The notes beneath the pieces are model-generated. The model ran no database searches and had not been told where the DNA came from. It worked only from the letters and a program-made list of their open reading frames with translations. This document shows positions 17,036-25,432 of a stretch of DNA of 64,000 nucleotides, piece by piece (positions within the stretch are counted from its first letter, which is position 1; each line of letters begins with the position of its first letter). The position numbers and the translations under genes are program-made. This DNA comes from Variovorax sp. Root473. Lineage in GTDB: Bacteria; Pseudomonadota; Gammaproteobacteria; Burkholderiales; Burkholderiaceae_C. Where the stretch lies: contig NZ_LMEV01000020.1 of assembly GCF_001426505.1 (NCBI RefSeq), forward strand, positions 177,606 through 241,605. Direction: 5' to 3'.

Positions 17036-18229
17036 ATGCGCATGTCCCTGCAGATCACCCTGACCGCCGCGGCCGTCCTGAGCCTGGCCGCCTGCGGCAC
17101 CACCGGCCCGTCGGCGCACAAGCTGCTCACGCTGGACGGCAACCCGCCGCTGGTCATCGCCCACCGCGGCGCCTCGGGCTACCTGCCGGAACAGACGCTG
17201 GAGTCGTACGCGCGCGCCATCGAGCTGGGCGCCGACGTCATCGAGATGGACCTGGTCTCCACCAAGGACGGCGTGCTCATCGCCCGCCACGACCCCAACC
17301 TGGCCATCAGCACCGACGTGGCCAGGCACGCGCGTTTTGCCTCGCGCAAGAAGACCATCCAGGTCGACGGCGAAACCCAGACCGGCTGGTTCAGCAACGA
17401 CTTCACGCTGGCCGAGATCAAGACGCTGGGTGGTATCTCGACCGACCCCGAGCGCCCGCAGGAATTCAACGGCAAGTTCAAGATCCCGACCTTCCAGGAG
17501 ATCATCGATTTCGCGAAGGCCAAGTCGAAGGAAACCGGCCGCACCATCGCGATCTACCCCGAGACCAAGAACCCGACCTACTTCCGCGACTTGGGGCTGC
17601 CCATGGAAGACAAGGTCATCGCCGCCATCAACGCCGCCGGCTGGAACAGCAAGACCGCGCCCATCTACGTGCAGTCGTTCGAGCCCGGCAGCCTCAAGTA
17701 CATGAAGGCCAAGGGCCTGAACACCCGGCTCATCCAGCTGATCGACGGCGACGGCATCGACATGAAGACCGGCGCCATGACCTACGCCGTGCCCGTCGAC
17801 CGTCCCTACGAGTGGACCAAGGCCGGCGACAAGCGCAACTTCGACGTCATGGTCACGCCCGCCGGGCTGGCCGAGATCAAGACCTACGCCGACGGCATCG
17901 GCCCGTGGAAGCGCTACATCGTGAGCATCAAGGGCAGCGTCGGTGCCGACGGCAAGCCGCTCGACGTGAACAAGGACGGCAAGATCAACGACGCCGACGC
18001 CACCTCGGTCTCGCCCACCACGCTGATCGCCGATGCGCACAAGGCGGGCCTCTTCGTGCACCCGTTCACCTTCCGCAACGAGTCGCGCCGCCTGGCCGCC
18101 GACTACAACAAGGACGGCAAGAACGAGTACGCGATTTATTACAAGCTCGGCGTGGACGGCGTTTTCACCGACTTCACCGACACCGCGCTGGCTGCACGCG
18201 CCGAGTACCTGAAGAGCATGGGCCGCTGA
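17036..18229 (+). CDS. Lipoprotein glycerophosphodiester phosphodiesterase (GlpQ-like) with EF-hand-like loop
   Basis: The 397-residue product starts with a lipoprotein signal (SLAAC lipobox, cysteine near residue 20). It has the GDPD catalytic start IAHRGASGYLPEQT (His43, Arg44) and GADVIEMDL, as in the periplasmic GlpQ family, which splits glycerophosphodiesters to glycerol 3-phosphate and an alcohol. A later insertion holds DVNKDGKINDAD (310-321), which matches an EF-hand calcium loop, and a second, incomplete DYNKDGKNEY (from 356). GlpQ itself is calcium dependent, but this loop is not its standard metal site. The start has GGAGAAG upstream. It diverges from argE. Confidence 0.9.
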   Translation: MRMSLQITLTAAAVLSLAACGTTGPSAHKLLTLDGNPPLVIAHRGASGYLPEQTLESYARAIELGADVIEMDLVSTKDGVLIARHDPNLAISTDVARHARFASRKKTIQVDGETQTGWFSNDFTLAEIKTLGGISTDPERPQEFNGKFKIPTFQEIIDFAKAKSKETGRTIAIYPETKNPTYFRDLGLPMEDKVIAAINAAGWNSKTAPIYVQSFEPGSLKYMKAKGLNTRLIQLIDGDGIDMKTGAMTYAVPVDRPYEWTKAGDKRNFDVMVTPAGLAEIKTYADGIGPWKRYIVSIKGSVGADGKPLDVNKDGKINDADATSVSPTTLIADAHKAGLFVHPFTFRNESRRLAADYNKDGKNEYAIYYKLGVDGVFTDFTDTALAARAEYLKSMGR

Positions 18230-18284
18230 GGGTTTGCCCGGCACGGTCTTTGCGGCGCTGATCGCAAAGCCTAGACTGTGTCCC

Positions 18285-19487
18285 ATGAAACTCATCGACT
18301 CGCTCGTCACGCAGGCGGCCGGCATCGCGGCCGTCCGGCGTGACCTTCATGCCCACCCTGAACTCTGTTTCGAAGAAGTCCGCACCGCCGACGTGGTGGC
18401 AGGCAAGCTCACCGAATGGGGCATTCCCATCCACCGCGGCCTGGGCACCACGGGCGTGGTGGGCATCGTCAAGAACGGCACCAGCACCCGCGCCGTCGGC
18501 CTGCGCGCCGACATGGACGCGCTGCCCGTCACCGAGCTCAACACCTTCGCCCACGCCAGCCAGCACCACGGCAAGATGCACGCCTGCGGCCACGACGGCC
18601 ACACGGCGATGCTGCTCGCAGCCGCGCAGCACCTGGCCAAGCATCGCAACTTCGACGGCACCGTCTACCTGATCTTCCAGCCGGCCGAAGAAGGCGGCGG
18701 CGGCGCGCGCGAGATGATCAAGGAAGGCCTGTTCGAGCAGTTCCCCATGGACGCCGTGTTCGGCATGCACAACTGGCCCGGCATGAAGGCTGGCCAGTTC
18801 GCGGTGAGCCCCGGCCCCGTGATGGCGTCGGGCAACAAGTTCCACGTCAACGTGGTCGGCAAGGGCGGCCACGCGGCGCTGCCGCAGACCGGCATCGACC
18901 CGGTGCCGATCGCCTGCGAGATCGTGCAGGCCTTCCAGACCATCCTCACGCGCAAGATGAAGCCGACCGATTCGGCGGTGATCTCGGTCACCACCATCCA
19001 CGCCGGCGAGACCAACAACGTGATTCCCGACAACTGCGAGCTGTCGGGCACCGTGCGCACCTTCTCGATCGAAGTGCTCGACATGATCGAAGCGAAGATG
19101 AAGCAGGTCAGCGAGCACATCTGCGCCGCGCATGACGCCACCTGCGAGTTCCGCTTCGAGCGCTACTACCCGCCGACCATCAACACCGAGGCCGAGGCCG
19201 ACTTCGCGCGCCGCGTGATGGGCGACATCGTCGGCCCCGAAAACGTGCTCAGGCAGGAGGCCGCCATGACCTCGGAAGACTTCGCCTTCATGCTGCAGGC
19301 CAAGCCCGGCGCGTACGCCTTCATCGGCAACGGCGACGGTTCGCACCGCGACGTGCACCACGGCGAAGGCCCGTGCACGCTGCACAACGCCAGCTACGAC
19401 TTCAACGACGACCTCATTCCACTGGGCGCCACCTGCTGGGTGCAGATCGCCGAGCAGTTCCTCAAGCCCGGCGGCAACGCTTCATGA
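18285..19487 (+). CDS. M20 family amidohydrolase (hippurate hydrolase/HipO-like)
   Basis: The 400-residue product has the M20D motifs LHAHPELCFEE, LRADMDALPV, HACGHDGHTAML, QPAEEGGGGA and GMHNWPG, with the metal-bridging cysteine in ACGHDGH. Members hydrolyse N-acyl amino acids such as hippurate, or amidate conjugates such as indole-acetyl amino acids. The start ATG at 18285 begins the helical N-terminus; codons upstream read through the promoter region. Its TGA overlaps the DUF2817 start as ATGA, so both proteins are likely made together and may act on the same peptide-like substrates. Confidence 0.91.
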   Translation: MKLIDSLVTQAAGIAAVRRDLHAHPELCFEEVRTADVVAGKLTEWGIPIHRGLGTTGVVGIVKNGTSTRAVGLRADMDALPVTELNTFAHASQHHGKMHACGHDGHTAMLLAAAQHLAKHRNFDGTVYLIFQPAEEGGGGAREMIKEGLFEQFPMDAVFGMHNWPGMKAGQFAVSPGPVMASGNKFHVNVVGKGGHAALPQTGIDPVPIACEIVQAFQTILTRKMKPTDSAVISVTTIHAGETNNVIPDNCELSGTVRTFSIEVLDMIEAKMKQVSEHICAAHDATCEFRFERYYPPTINTEAEADFARRVMGDIVGPENVLRQEAAMTSEDFAFMLQAKPGAYAFIGNGDGSHRDVHHGEGPCTLHNASYDFNDDLIPLGATCWVQIAEQFLKPGGNAS

Positions 19488-20578
19488 TCGGCATCGGCGA
19501 GGCCTTTTCGCCGCGCTACGCCCCCGCGCGCCAGAAGTTCCTGCAGGGCTGCGTGAGCGCGGGCCTCACGGTCGAGCCGCATGCGCACCCGCTCAAGGGG
19601 CGCGACGGCGAAGAGCTGTCGATGGACGTGGCGCTCGACGGCGACGCCAACGCCGAGCGGCTGCTCGTTGTCACCAGCGCCTGCCACGGCGTCGAAGGCC
19701 ACTGCGGCAGCGGCGTGCAGGTGTTTGCGCTGCACGATGCCGAATGGCGCGAGAAGACCAGGGTGCAGGGCGTCGCGGTGCTCTACGTGCATGCACTCAA
19801 CCCGCACGGCTTTTCGTACGGCCGCCGCGTGACGCACGAGAACGTCGACCTGAACCGCAACTTCCTCGACTTCTCGAAGCCGGTGCCGGTGAACGAGCCC
19901 TACGCCAGGCTGCATCCGCTGCTGCTGCCCGACACCTGGCCGCCGACGCCGGAGAACCAGGCTGCGATCGAGAAGTGGATCGGCAAGCACGGCGCCACGG
20001 CCTACCAGGCGGCGGTGACGAGCGGCCAATACCAGTTCGACGACGGCCTGTTCTTCGGCGGCAAGGCGCCGACCTGGAGCAACAAGACCCTGCGCAGCGT
20101 CTTGCGCCGCCATGCAGGCCACGCCAAGCGCCTCGCCTGGATCGACCTGCACACGGGGCTCGGCCCCAACGGACTGGGCGAGCGCATCTTTGCCTGCCGC
20201 GACGACAAGGTGGCCTACGCCCGCGCCAACGCATGGTGGGGCACGCCCGCCGCGCCCGTCACCTCGATCTACGACGGCTCCTCCACCTCGGCGCTGCTGC
20301 GCGGCCTGATGTGGGACGCCGTGTACGAAGAATGCCCGCAGGCCGAGTACACGGGCATCGCGCTCGAATACGGCACGCTGCCGATGCTCGAAGTGACCGG
20401 CGCGCTGCGCGCCGACCATTGGCTGCACAAGCATCCGGACGCGCCGGCCGACCTGGCCGACGGCATCCGTGCGCGCATGGTGGAGGCGTTCTACACGGAC
20501 AGCGACGCCTGGCGCGGCCAGATCGTGAGCCAGGCGCGGCAGGCGATGTTCCAGGCGGTGGACGGCCTGGCAGGTTGA
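19484..20578 (+). CDS. DUF2817 (M14-like zinc carboxypeptidase fold) protein
   Basis: The 364-residue product matches DUF2817, a family related to M14 metallopeptidases. Putative zinc ligands are H and E in SACHGVEGHCGSG and a later histidine in WIDLHTGLGPNGLGE; other conserved blocks are VDLNRNF and GIALEYGTLPMLEV. It is probably cytoplasmic because no signal peptide is visible. Translational coupling with the HipO-like gene suggests joint breakdown of an amide or peptide. One copy of the dispersed repeat begins 5 bp after its stop codon. Confidence 0.85.
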   Translation: MIGIGEAFSPRYAPARQKFLQGCVSAGLTVEPHAHPLKGRDGEELSMDVALDGDANAERLLVVTSACHGVEGHCGSGVQVFALHDAEWREKTRVQGVAVLYVHALNPHGFSYGRRVTHENVDLNRNFLDFSKPVPVNEPYARLHPLLLPDTWPPTPENQAAIEKWIGKHGATAYQAAVTSGQYQFDDGLFFGGKAPTWSNKTLRSVLRRHAGHAKRLAWIDLHTGLGPNGLGERIFACRDDKVAYARANAWWGTPAAPVTSIYDGSSTSALLRGLMWDAVYEECPQAEYTGIALEYGTLPMLEVTGALRADHWLHKHPDAPADLADGIRARMVEAFYTDSDAWRGQIVSQARQAMFQAVDGLAG

Positions 20579-20582
20579 CCCA

Positions 20583-20673
20583 CCCCCAGGCTTCGCGCAC
20601 TTCGTGTCGCTGCGCCAACCCCCTCAAGGGGGCAATACCAGCGGCCCGGCAAAGCCGGTTCCGCGGTATTCCA
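20583..20673 (+). repeat. Dispersed ~90-bp GC-rich intergenic repeat, copy 2
   Basis: This copy runs from CCCCCAGGCTTCGCGCACTT to GGTATTCC and keeps the CCGGCAAAGCCGG and CCCCCTCAAGGGGG hairpins intact. It fills the space between two convergent genes, starting 5 bp after the DUF2817 stop and ending 11 bp before the binding-protein stop. It could serve as a two-way transcript end. Confidence 0.9.
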
Positions 20674-20683
20674 CGAAAGAACC

Positions 20684-21820
20684 TCAGGTCCTGACGCGCC
20701 CGTCCGCCGTCAGCATCGACAGCTCGACGAACCGCGACGCCACGTGGCTCTTCGGCGAGAAGGACACTTCGAAGCCGCCGAACTGCTGACGCTCGATGCT
20801 TTCCAGCCCCGCGATCAGCCCATCGCGTGTGCCCTTGCCGCCCGGTGCGCGGCGCAGGCCTTCGGTCAGCACCTTGGCCGCCAGGTAGCCTTCCATGCTC
20901 GAGAAATTGGCGCTTGCGCCGCCACCCGCCTTGCGCACCGCCTCCGTGAACTCACGCGCCAGCGCGTTCGCCTGGTTGAAGGGCGAGGGCACCACCTGCG
21001 TGACCATCACGCCTGCGGCTTCCTTGCCCAGCTCGTCCGCCAGCGCCTGCGTGCCCACGAACGAGAGGTTGAAGAACACGCCGCCGTAGCCCGCCTTGCG
21101 CGCTTCACGGATGAACGCCGCGCAGGCCTGGTAGGCGCCGACCTGGACCACTGCCGCGGGCTGGCTCGCCAGGATCGTCTTCACGGCCGCGGCCACGTCG
21201 GCGGAGTTGCGCTCCACCGTGGCCAGCGCGACGGGCTTGAGCTGCTGCTGGGCCAGCGCCAGCGTCACGCCGTCGAGCCCGGCCTTGCCGTAGGCGTCGT
21301 TCTGGTAGAAGACCGCGATCTTCTTCATGCCCAGGTGGGTGAGCTGTTTCACCATCAGGGCCGTCTCGTCGTTGTAGGACGCGCGCAGATGGAACACGTT
21401 GCGGTGAAACGGCTCGCGCAGCGACATCGCGCCTGTGAACGGCGCGATGAACGGTACCTTGTCCTTCACCGCCAGCGGCAGCGCGGCCAGGCTGGTCGGC
21501 GTGCCGATGTAGCCGAACAGCGCGAACACGTCGTCGGCGATGAGTTTCTGCGTGTTGGCCGCGCAGCGGTCAGGCTCGTAGCCGTCGTCGAGGTTCTTGA
21601 TGACCACGTCGCGCTGGCCCGGCTGGGCGTTGTGCTGGTCCAGGAACAGCTTGGCGCCCTGGTGGAACTGGATGCCCAACTGGGCGGCCGGCCCCGTGAA
21701 CGGCGCCGACTGGCCCAGCACGAGCGGTGTGTCGTTCTGCGCCCGAGCGATGCCGAAGCCGCCCAGCGTGGCGGCGGCTGTCGCGATCGAAAAATGCCTG
21801 CGATTCAGATGCATCGTCAT
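20684..21820 (-). CDS. Liv-type ABC transporter substrate-binding protein (orphan)
   Basis: The 378-residue product has an N-terminal export signal, MTMHLNRRHFSIATAAATLG, with RRHF resembling a Tat-like start, cleaved near IARAQ. The rest is a two-lobed periplasmic binding protein of the LivK/AmiC class (VLGQSAPFTGPAAQLGIQF, FYQNDAYGKAGLDGV). Such proteins bind amino acids, amides or aromatic acids. There are no permease or ATPase genes next to it, so it may feed a transporter elsewhere or act as a sensor. GGAGG precedes the ATG at 21820. It diverges from the molybdopterin enzyme with only 53 bp between start codons. Confidence 0.9.
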   Translation of the reverse strand: MTMHLNRRHFSIATAAATLGGFGIARAQNDTPLVLGQSAPFTGPAAQLGIQFHQGAKLFLDQHNAQPGQRDVVIKNLDDGYEPDRCAANTQKLIADDVFALFGYIGTPTSLAALPLAVKDKVPFIAPFTGAMSLREPFHRNVFHLRASYNDETALMVKQLTHLGMKKIAVFYQNDAYGKAGLDGVTLALAQQQLKPVALATVERNSADVAAAVKTILASQPAAVVQVGAYQACAAFIREARKAGYGGVFFNLSFVGTQALADELGKEAAGVMVTQVVPSPFNQANALAREFTEAVRKAGGGASANFSSMEGYLAAKVLTEGLRRAPGGKGTRDGLIAGLESIERQQFGGFEVSFSPKSHVASRFVELSMLTADGRVRT

Positions 21821-21873
21821 GGTGAAATCCTCCCTCTTTCTCTGTGTGTTGATACTCAAACTAGACTTGTCCG

Positions 21874-23934
21874 ATGGCCCACGCAACGGATTCCCTCCTC
21901 GACACGCCCGACGCCACCGCACCCTCCACGGTGCTGGGCGCCTGCCCGCACGATTGCCCCGACACCTGCGCCCTCGTCACCACCGTCAAGGACGGCGTGG
22001 CGGTGAAGCTGCAGGGCAACCCCGCCCACTCGCACACCGGCGGCGTGCTGTGCACCAAGGTGTCCCGGTACATCGAACGCAATGACCATGCCGAGCGGCT
22101 CGTGCAACCCCTGAAACGCGTCGGTCCCAAGGGCAGCGGCCGCTTCGAGCCCGTCTCGTGGGAGACGGCATTGGACGACATCGCCGCGCATCTTCGGGGA
22201 TTGCAAGCCGAGCCGGAAGCAATTCTCCCCTACAGCTATGCGGGCACCATGGGCCTCGTGCAGGGCGAATCGATGGACCGGCGCTTTTTCCACAAGCTCG
22301 GCGCCTCGCTGCTGGACCGCACCATCTGTTCGATGGCGGGTGGCGAAGCGATGGTCTACACGCTGGGCGCCAAGGTCGGCATGCGCATCGAGTTCTTCTC
22401 GCAAGCCAGGCTCATCCTGATCTGGGGCAGCAATTCCATCGCCAGCAACCTGCACTTCTGGCGCCACGCCCAGGCCGCCAAGCGCGCCGGCGCGCGGCTG
22501 GTGTGCATCGATCCGCGCAAGACCGAAACCGCCGACAAGTGCGACGAGCACATCGCGCTGCTGCCCGGCACCGACGCCGCGCTGGCCTTGGCGCTCATGC
22601 ACGAACTCATCGTGCACGACTGGCTCGACCACGACTACATCGCCAACCACACGCTGGGCTGGGAGCAGCTGCGCGAGCGCGCGCTGCAATGGCCACCGTC
22701 GCGCGCGGCCGAGGTCTGCGGCATTCCCGAGGCACAGATCGTGGCGCTGGCCCAGGCCTACGGCACGACCAGGCCGGCCGCGATCCGCCTGAACTACGGC
22801 ATGCAGCGCGTGCGCGGCGGCGGCAATGCGGCGCGCGCCATCGCCTGCCTGCCGGCGCTGGTCGGCGCCTGGCGCGATCGGGCGGGCGGCCTGCTGCTCA
22901 GCAGCTCGGGCCATTACCCGGTCGACCGCGCCGCGCTGCAGCGCCCCGATCTGCTGGCCGGGCGCACGCCGCGCACCATCAACATGAGCACCATCGGCGA
23001 TGCGCTGCTCGACACCGCCAAGCCGGTGAAAGCCGTCGTGGTCTACAACAGCAACCCGGTTGCGGTGGCGCCCGAGTCGGCCAAGGTGGTGGCGGGCTTC
23101 GCGCGCGAAGACCTCTTCACGGTGGTGCTGGAGCAGTTCCGCACCGACACCGCCGACTACGCCGACTACCTGTTGCCCGCCACCACGCAGCTGGAGCACT
23201 GGGACATCCACTGCAGCTACGGCCACACCGACGTGCTGCTGAACCAGCCGGCCGTCGCGCCGCGCGGCGAGGCCCGCAGCAACGCCTGGGTGTTCCGCGA
23301 GCTGGCGCGCCGCATGGGCTTCGACGAACCCTGCTTTGCCGAGGGCGACGAGTCGCTGTGCCGCACCGCCTTCGCCGACGACGTGATCGACTTCGAGCAA
23401 CTGCGCGCGCAGGGCTTCACCAGCCTGAAGCTGGCCGAGGCGCCGTTCGCCGAGGGCAAATTCCCCACGCCCTCGGGCCGCTGCGAATTCTTCAGCGAGC
23501 GTCTGCAGGCCATGGGCATCGACGGCCTGCCCGACCACGTGCCCAACTGGGAGCCGGCCGGCAGCTCGACCGAGTTTCCACTGGCCATGATCTCGCCGCC
23601 GGCGCGCAACTTCCTCAACTCGACCTTCGTCAACGTGACGAGCTTGCGGGCCATCGAGGTCGAGCCGCTGCTGGAGATCCACGCCGACGATGCCGCCGCG
23701 CGCGGCATCGAGGACGGCGCCACGGTGCGCGTGTTCAACCAGCGCGGCGAGCACCGCTGCCGCGCCGAGGTGTCGCGTCGCGCGCGCCAGGGCGTGGTGC
23801 ACGGCATGGGCATCTGGTGGCGCAAGTTCGGCATGGACGGCACCAACATCAACGAACTGACCAGCCAGCGCCTGACCGACATCGGTCGCGGGCCGACTTT
23901 CTACGACTGCCTGGTGCAGGTCGAAAAGGTGTGA
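21874..23934 (+). CDS. Molybdopterin-dependent oxidoreductase (FdhA/DMSO reductase superfamily)
   Basis: The 686-residue product has an N-terminal 4Fe-4S motif, Cys24-x3-Cys28-x3-Cys32 and Cys60, followed by the molybdopterin oxidoreductase domain (LIWGSNSIASNLHF, CIDPRKTETADKCDE). It ends with the MoCo dinucleotide-binding domain (LEIHADDAAARGIEDGATVR). No Tat signal is visible, which suggests a cytoplasmic enzyme. The family includes formate dehydrogenases and oxidoreductases of unknown substrate, and the substrate here cannot be assigned. It overlaps the following aminopeptidase start by 1 bp (TGATG). Confidence 0.9.
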   Translation: MAHATDSLLDTPDATAPSTVLGACPHDCPDTCALVTTVKDGVAVKLQGNPAHSHTGGVLCTKVSRYIERNDHAERLVQPLKRVGPKGSGRFEPVSWETALDDIAAHLRGLQAEPEAILPYSYAGTMGLVQGESMDRRFFHKLGASLLDRTICSMAGGEAMVYTLGAKVGMRIEFFSQARLILIWGSNSIASNLHFWRHAQAAKRAGARLVCIDPRKTETADKCDEHIALLPGTDAALALALMHELIVHDWLDHDYIANHTLGWEQLRERALQWPPSRAAEVCGIPEAQIVALAQAYGTTRPAAIRLNYGMQRVRGGGNAARAIACLPALVGAWRDRAGGLLLSSSGHYPVDRAALQRPDLLAGRTPRTINMSTIGDALLDTAKPVKAVVVYNSNPVAVAPESAKVVAGFAREDLFTVVLEQFRTDTADYADYLLPATTQLEHWDIHCSYGHTDVLLNQPAVAPRGEARSNAWVFRELARRMGFDEPCFAEGDESLCRTAFADDVIDFEQLRAQGFTSLKLAEAPFAEGKFPTPSGRCEFFSERLQAMGIDGLPDHVPNWEPAGSSTEFPLAMISPPARNFLNSTFVNVTSLRAIEVEPLLEIHADDAAARGIEDGATVRVFNQRGEHRCRAEVSRRARQGVVHGMGIWWRKFGMDGTNINELTSQRLTDIGRGPTFYDCLVQVEKV

Positions 23935-25073
23935 TGCCGCGGCCGGGTGCGCCTGCGCTGGCATTGGCCAGCGCGCTTTTCTTGAGTGGCTGCGCCGACC
24001 TCGGCTACTACTGGCAATCGGCCAACGGCCACCTCGACATCCTGCGCGCGGCCAGGCCCGTGCCCGAATGGCTGGCCGACCCGACCGTGGGGGCGCCGCT
24101 CAAGGCCAAGCTCGAACTCGCGCAGCGCATCCGCCGCTTCGCGTCGAGCGAACTTGGTCTGCCCGACAACGCCAGCTACACCGCGTACGCCGACCTGCAT
24201 CGCCCCGCCGCCGTATGGAACGTGGTGGCCGCGCCGCCGTATTCGCTCACGCTGAAGAGCTGGTGCTTCCCGGTCGCGGGCTGCGTGGGCTACCGTGGCT
24301 ACTACGACGAGGCCGCCGCAAAAACCGAGGCCGAGGCGCAGAAGGCCAACGGCCTCGAAGTGGCCGTGTACCCCGTGCCGGCCTACTCCACGCTGGGCTG
24401 GATGAACTGGGCCGGCGGCGATCCGCTGCTGTCCACCTTCATCGGCTACCCCGAGGGCGAGCTGGCGCGCCTCGTGTTCCACGAGCTGGCGCACCAGGTG
24501 CTCTACGTGTCGGGCGACACGGTGTTCAACGAGTCGTACGCCACGGCCGTCGAGCGCATCGGTGGCGCGCTGTGGCTGCAGCGCGAAGCCGGCGAGGCAG
24601 CGCGCGCCGAGTATGCGCAGTTCAATGCGCAGCGGCAGGACTTCCGGGCGCTCGCGCTCAACACGCGCCGCGCGCTCACACAGGTGTACGAGTCGCCCGA
24701 AGCCAAGGCCAAGGACTGGGCGAAGGTCGAGGCGCAGAAGCAGGCCGCCCTGGCCGACTTCCGCGCGCGCTATGCCGCGCTGAAGGCGGCATGGACCGGT
24801 CCGCGCCAGAACGCCTACGACGGCTGGGTGGCGCGCGCCAACAATGCGGCCTTCGGTGCGCAGGGCGCCTACGACGACCTGGTGCCGGGCTTCGAAGCGC
24901 TGTTCGAACGCGAGGGCCGCGACTGGCCGCGCTTTTACACTGAGGTCCGGCGCATCGCCGCGCTGCCGACCGACCAAGAGCGCCGCAGCGCGCTGCAGGC
25001 GGCCACCGGCATCCTGCACACGCGGTTCGACCGCGCTGAGCACACGCACAACAACGGAGATCACGGTGTCTGA
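23934..25073 (+). CDS. Lipoprotein zinc aminopeptidase (PF10023-like)
   Basis: The 379-residue product has a lipoprotein signal with lipobox LSGC (Cys20) and a zincin site H183-E184-L-A-H187 within LVFHELAHQVLYVSGDT. This is followed by FNESYATAVERIG, whose glutamate is the likely third ligand. These are hallmarks of the predicted aminopeptidase family PF10023. The C-terminal half is helical. The protein is probably membrane-anchored on the periplasmic side. It starts inside the stop codon of the molybdopterin gene and overlaps the PHA-system gene by 8 bp, so the three are one operon. Confidence 0.88.
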   Translation: MPRPGAPALALASALFLSGCADLGYYWQSANGHLDILRAARPVPEWLADPTVGAPLKAKLELAQRIRRFASSELGLPDNASYTAYADLHRPAAVWNVVAAPPYSLTLKSWCFPVAGCVGYRGYYDEAAAKTEAEAQKANGLEVAVYPVPAYSTLGWMNWAGGDPLLSTFIGYPEGELARLVFHELAHQVLYVSGDTVFNESYATAVERIGGALWLQREAGEAARAEYAQFNAQRQDFRALALNTRRALTQVYESPEAKAKDWAKVEAQKQAALADFRARYAALKAAWTGPRQNAYDGWVARANNAAFGAQGAYDDLVPGFEALFEREGRDWPRFYTEVRRIAALPTDQERRSALQAATGILHTRFDRAEHTHNNGDHGV

Positions 25074-25380
25074 CATCCATATCGAACGCAACCACACGCT
25101 GGGCATGGCCGGCGCCCGCGAAGTCGCGCGCCAATGGGTGCAGCAGGTCGAGCAGGACTACGGTCTCGAATTCACCTACACCGAGGGCGCCAACGGCGAC
25201 GTCGCGCAGTTCAGCCGCGCGGGCATCGACGGCACGTTTGAAATCACGGGCGACACCTTCCGGATCGAAGCGACGCTGGGCTTCCTGTTCAGCAGCTTCA
25301 GCGGCCAGATCGAGCAGAAGATCGCGCGCAACCTCGATGCGCTGCTCGAGGCGCCGGGGCGCAGCACTCGCCTCGCCTGA
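25066..25380 (+). CDS. Polyhydroxyalkanoic acid system family protein
   Basis: The 104-residue product begins with a GTG start at 25066 (reads as MSDIHIERNHTLGMAGARE), with GGAG 8 bp upstream. The pattern HxLG...AREVARQWVQQVEQDYGLEFTY and the central TFEITGDTFRIEATLGFLF match the PHA_gran_rgn family, small proteins encoded near polyhydroxyalkanoate genes and perhaps granule-associated. It overlaps the upstream aminopeptidase by 8 bp. The phasin and PhaD-like regulator are only 3-4 kb away. Confidence 0.85.
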   Translation: MSDIHIERNHTLGMAGAREVARQWVQQVEQDYGLEFTYTEGANGDVAQFSRAGIDGTFEITGDTFRIEATLGFLFSSFSGQIEQKIARNLDALLEAPGRSTRLA

Positions 25381-25432
25381 TTCGCCGCGTCGCTGTGCAT
25401 GAACCGGGCGGCGCCGAGGCACACTCGGCGCC

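Noticed and set aside
21856-23964. 702-codon minus-strand open frame opposite the molybdopterin enzyme
   Set aside because: Its translation is histidine/alanine/arginine-rich, typical of an antisense shadow; the plus-strand frame has clear cofactor motifs.
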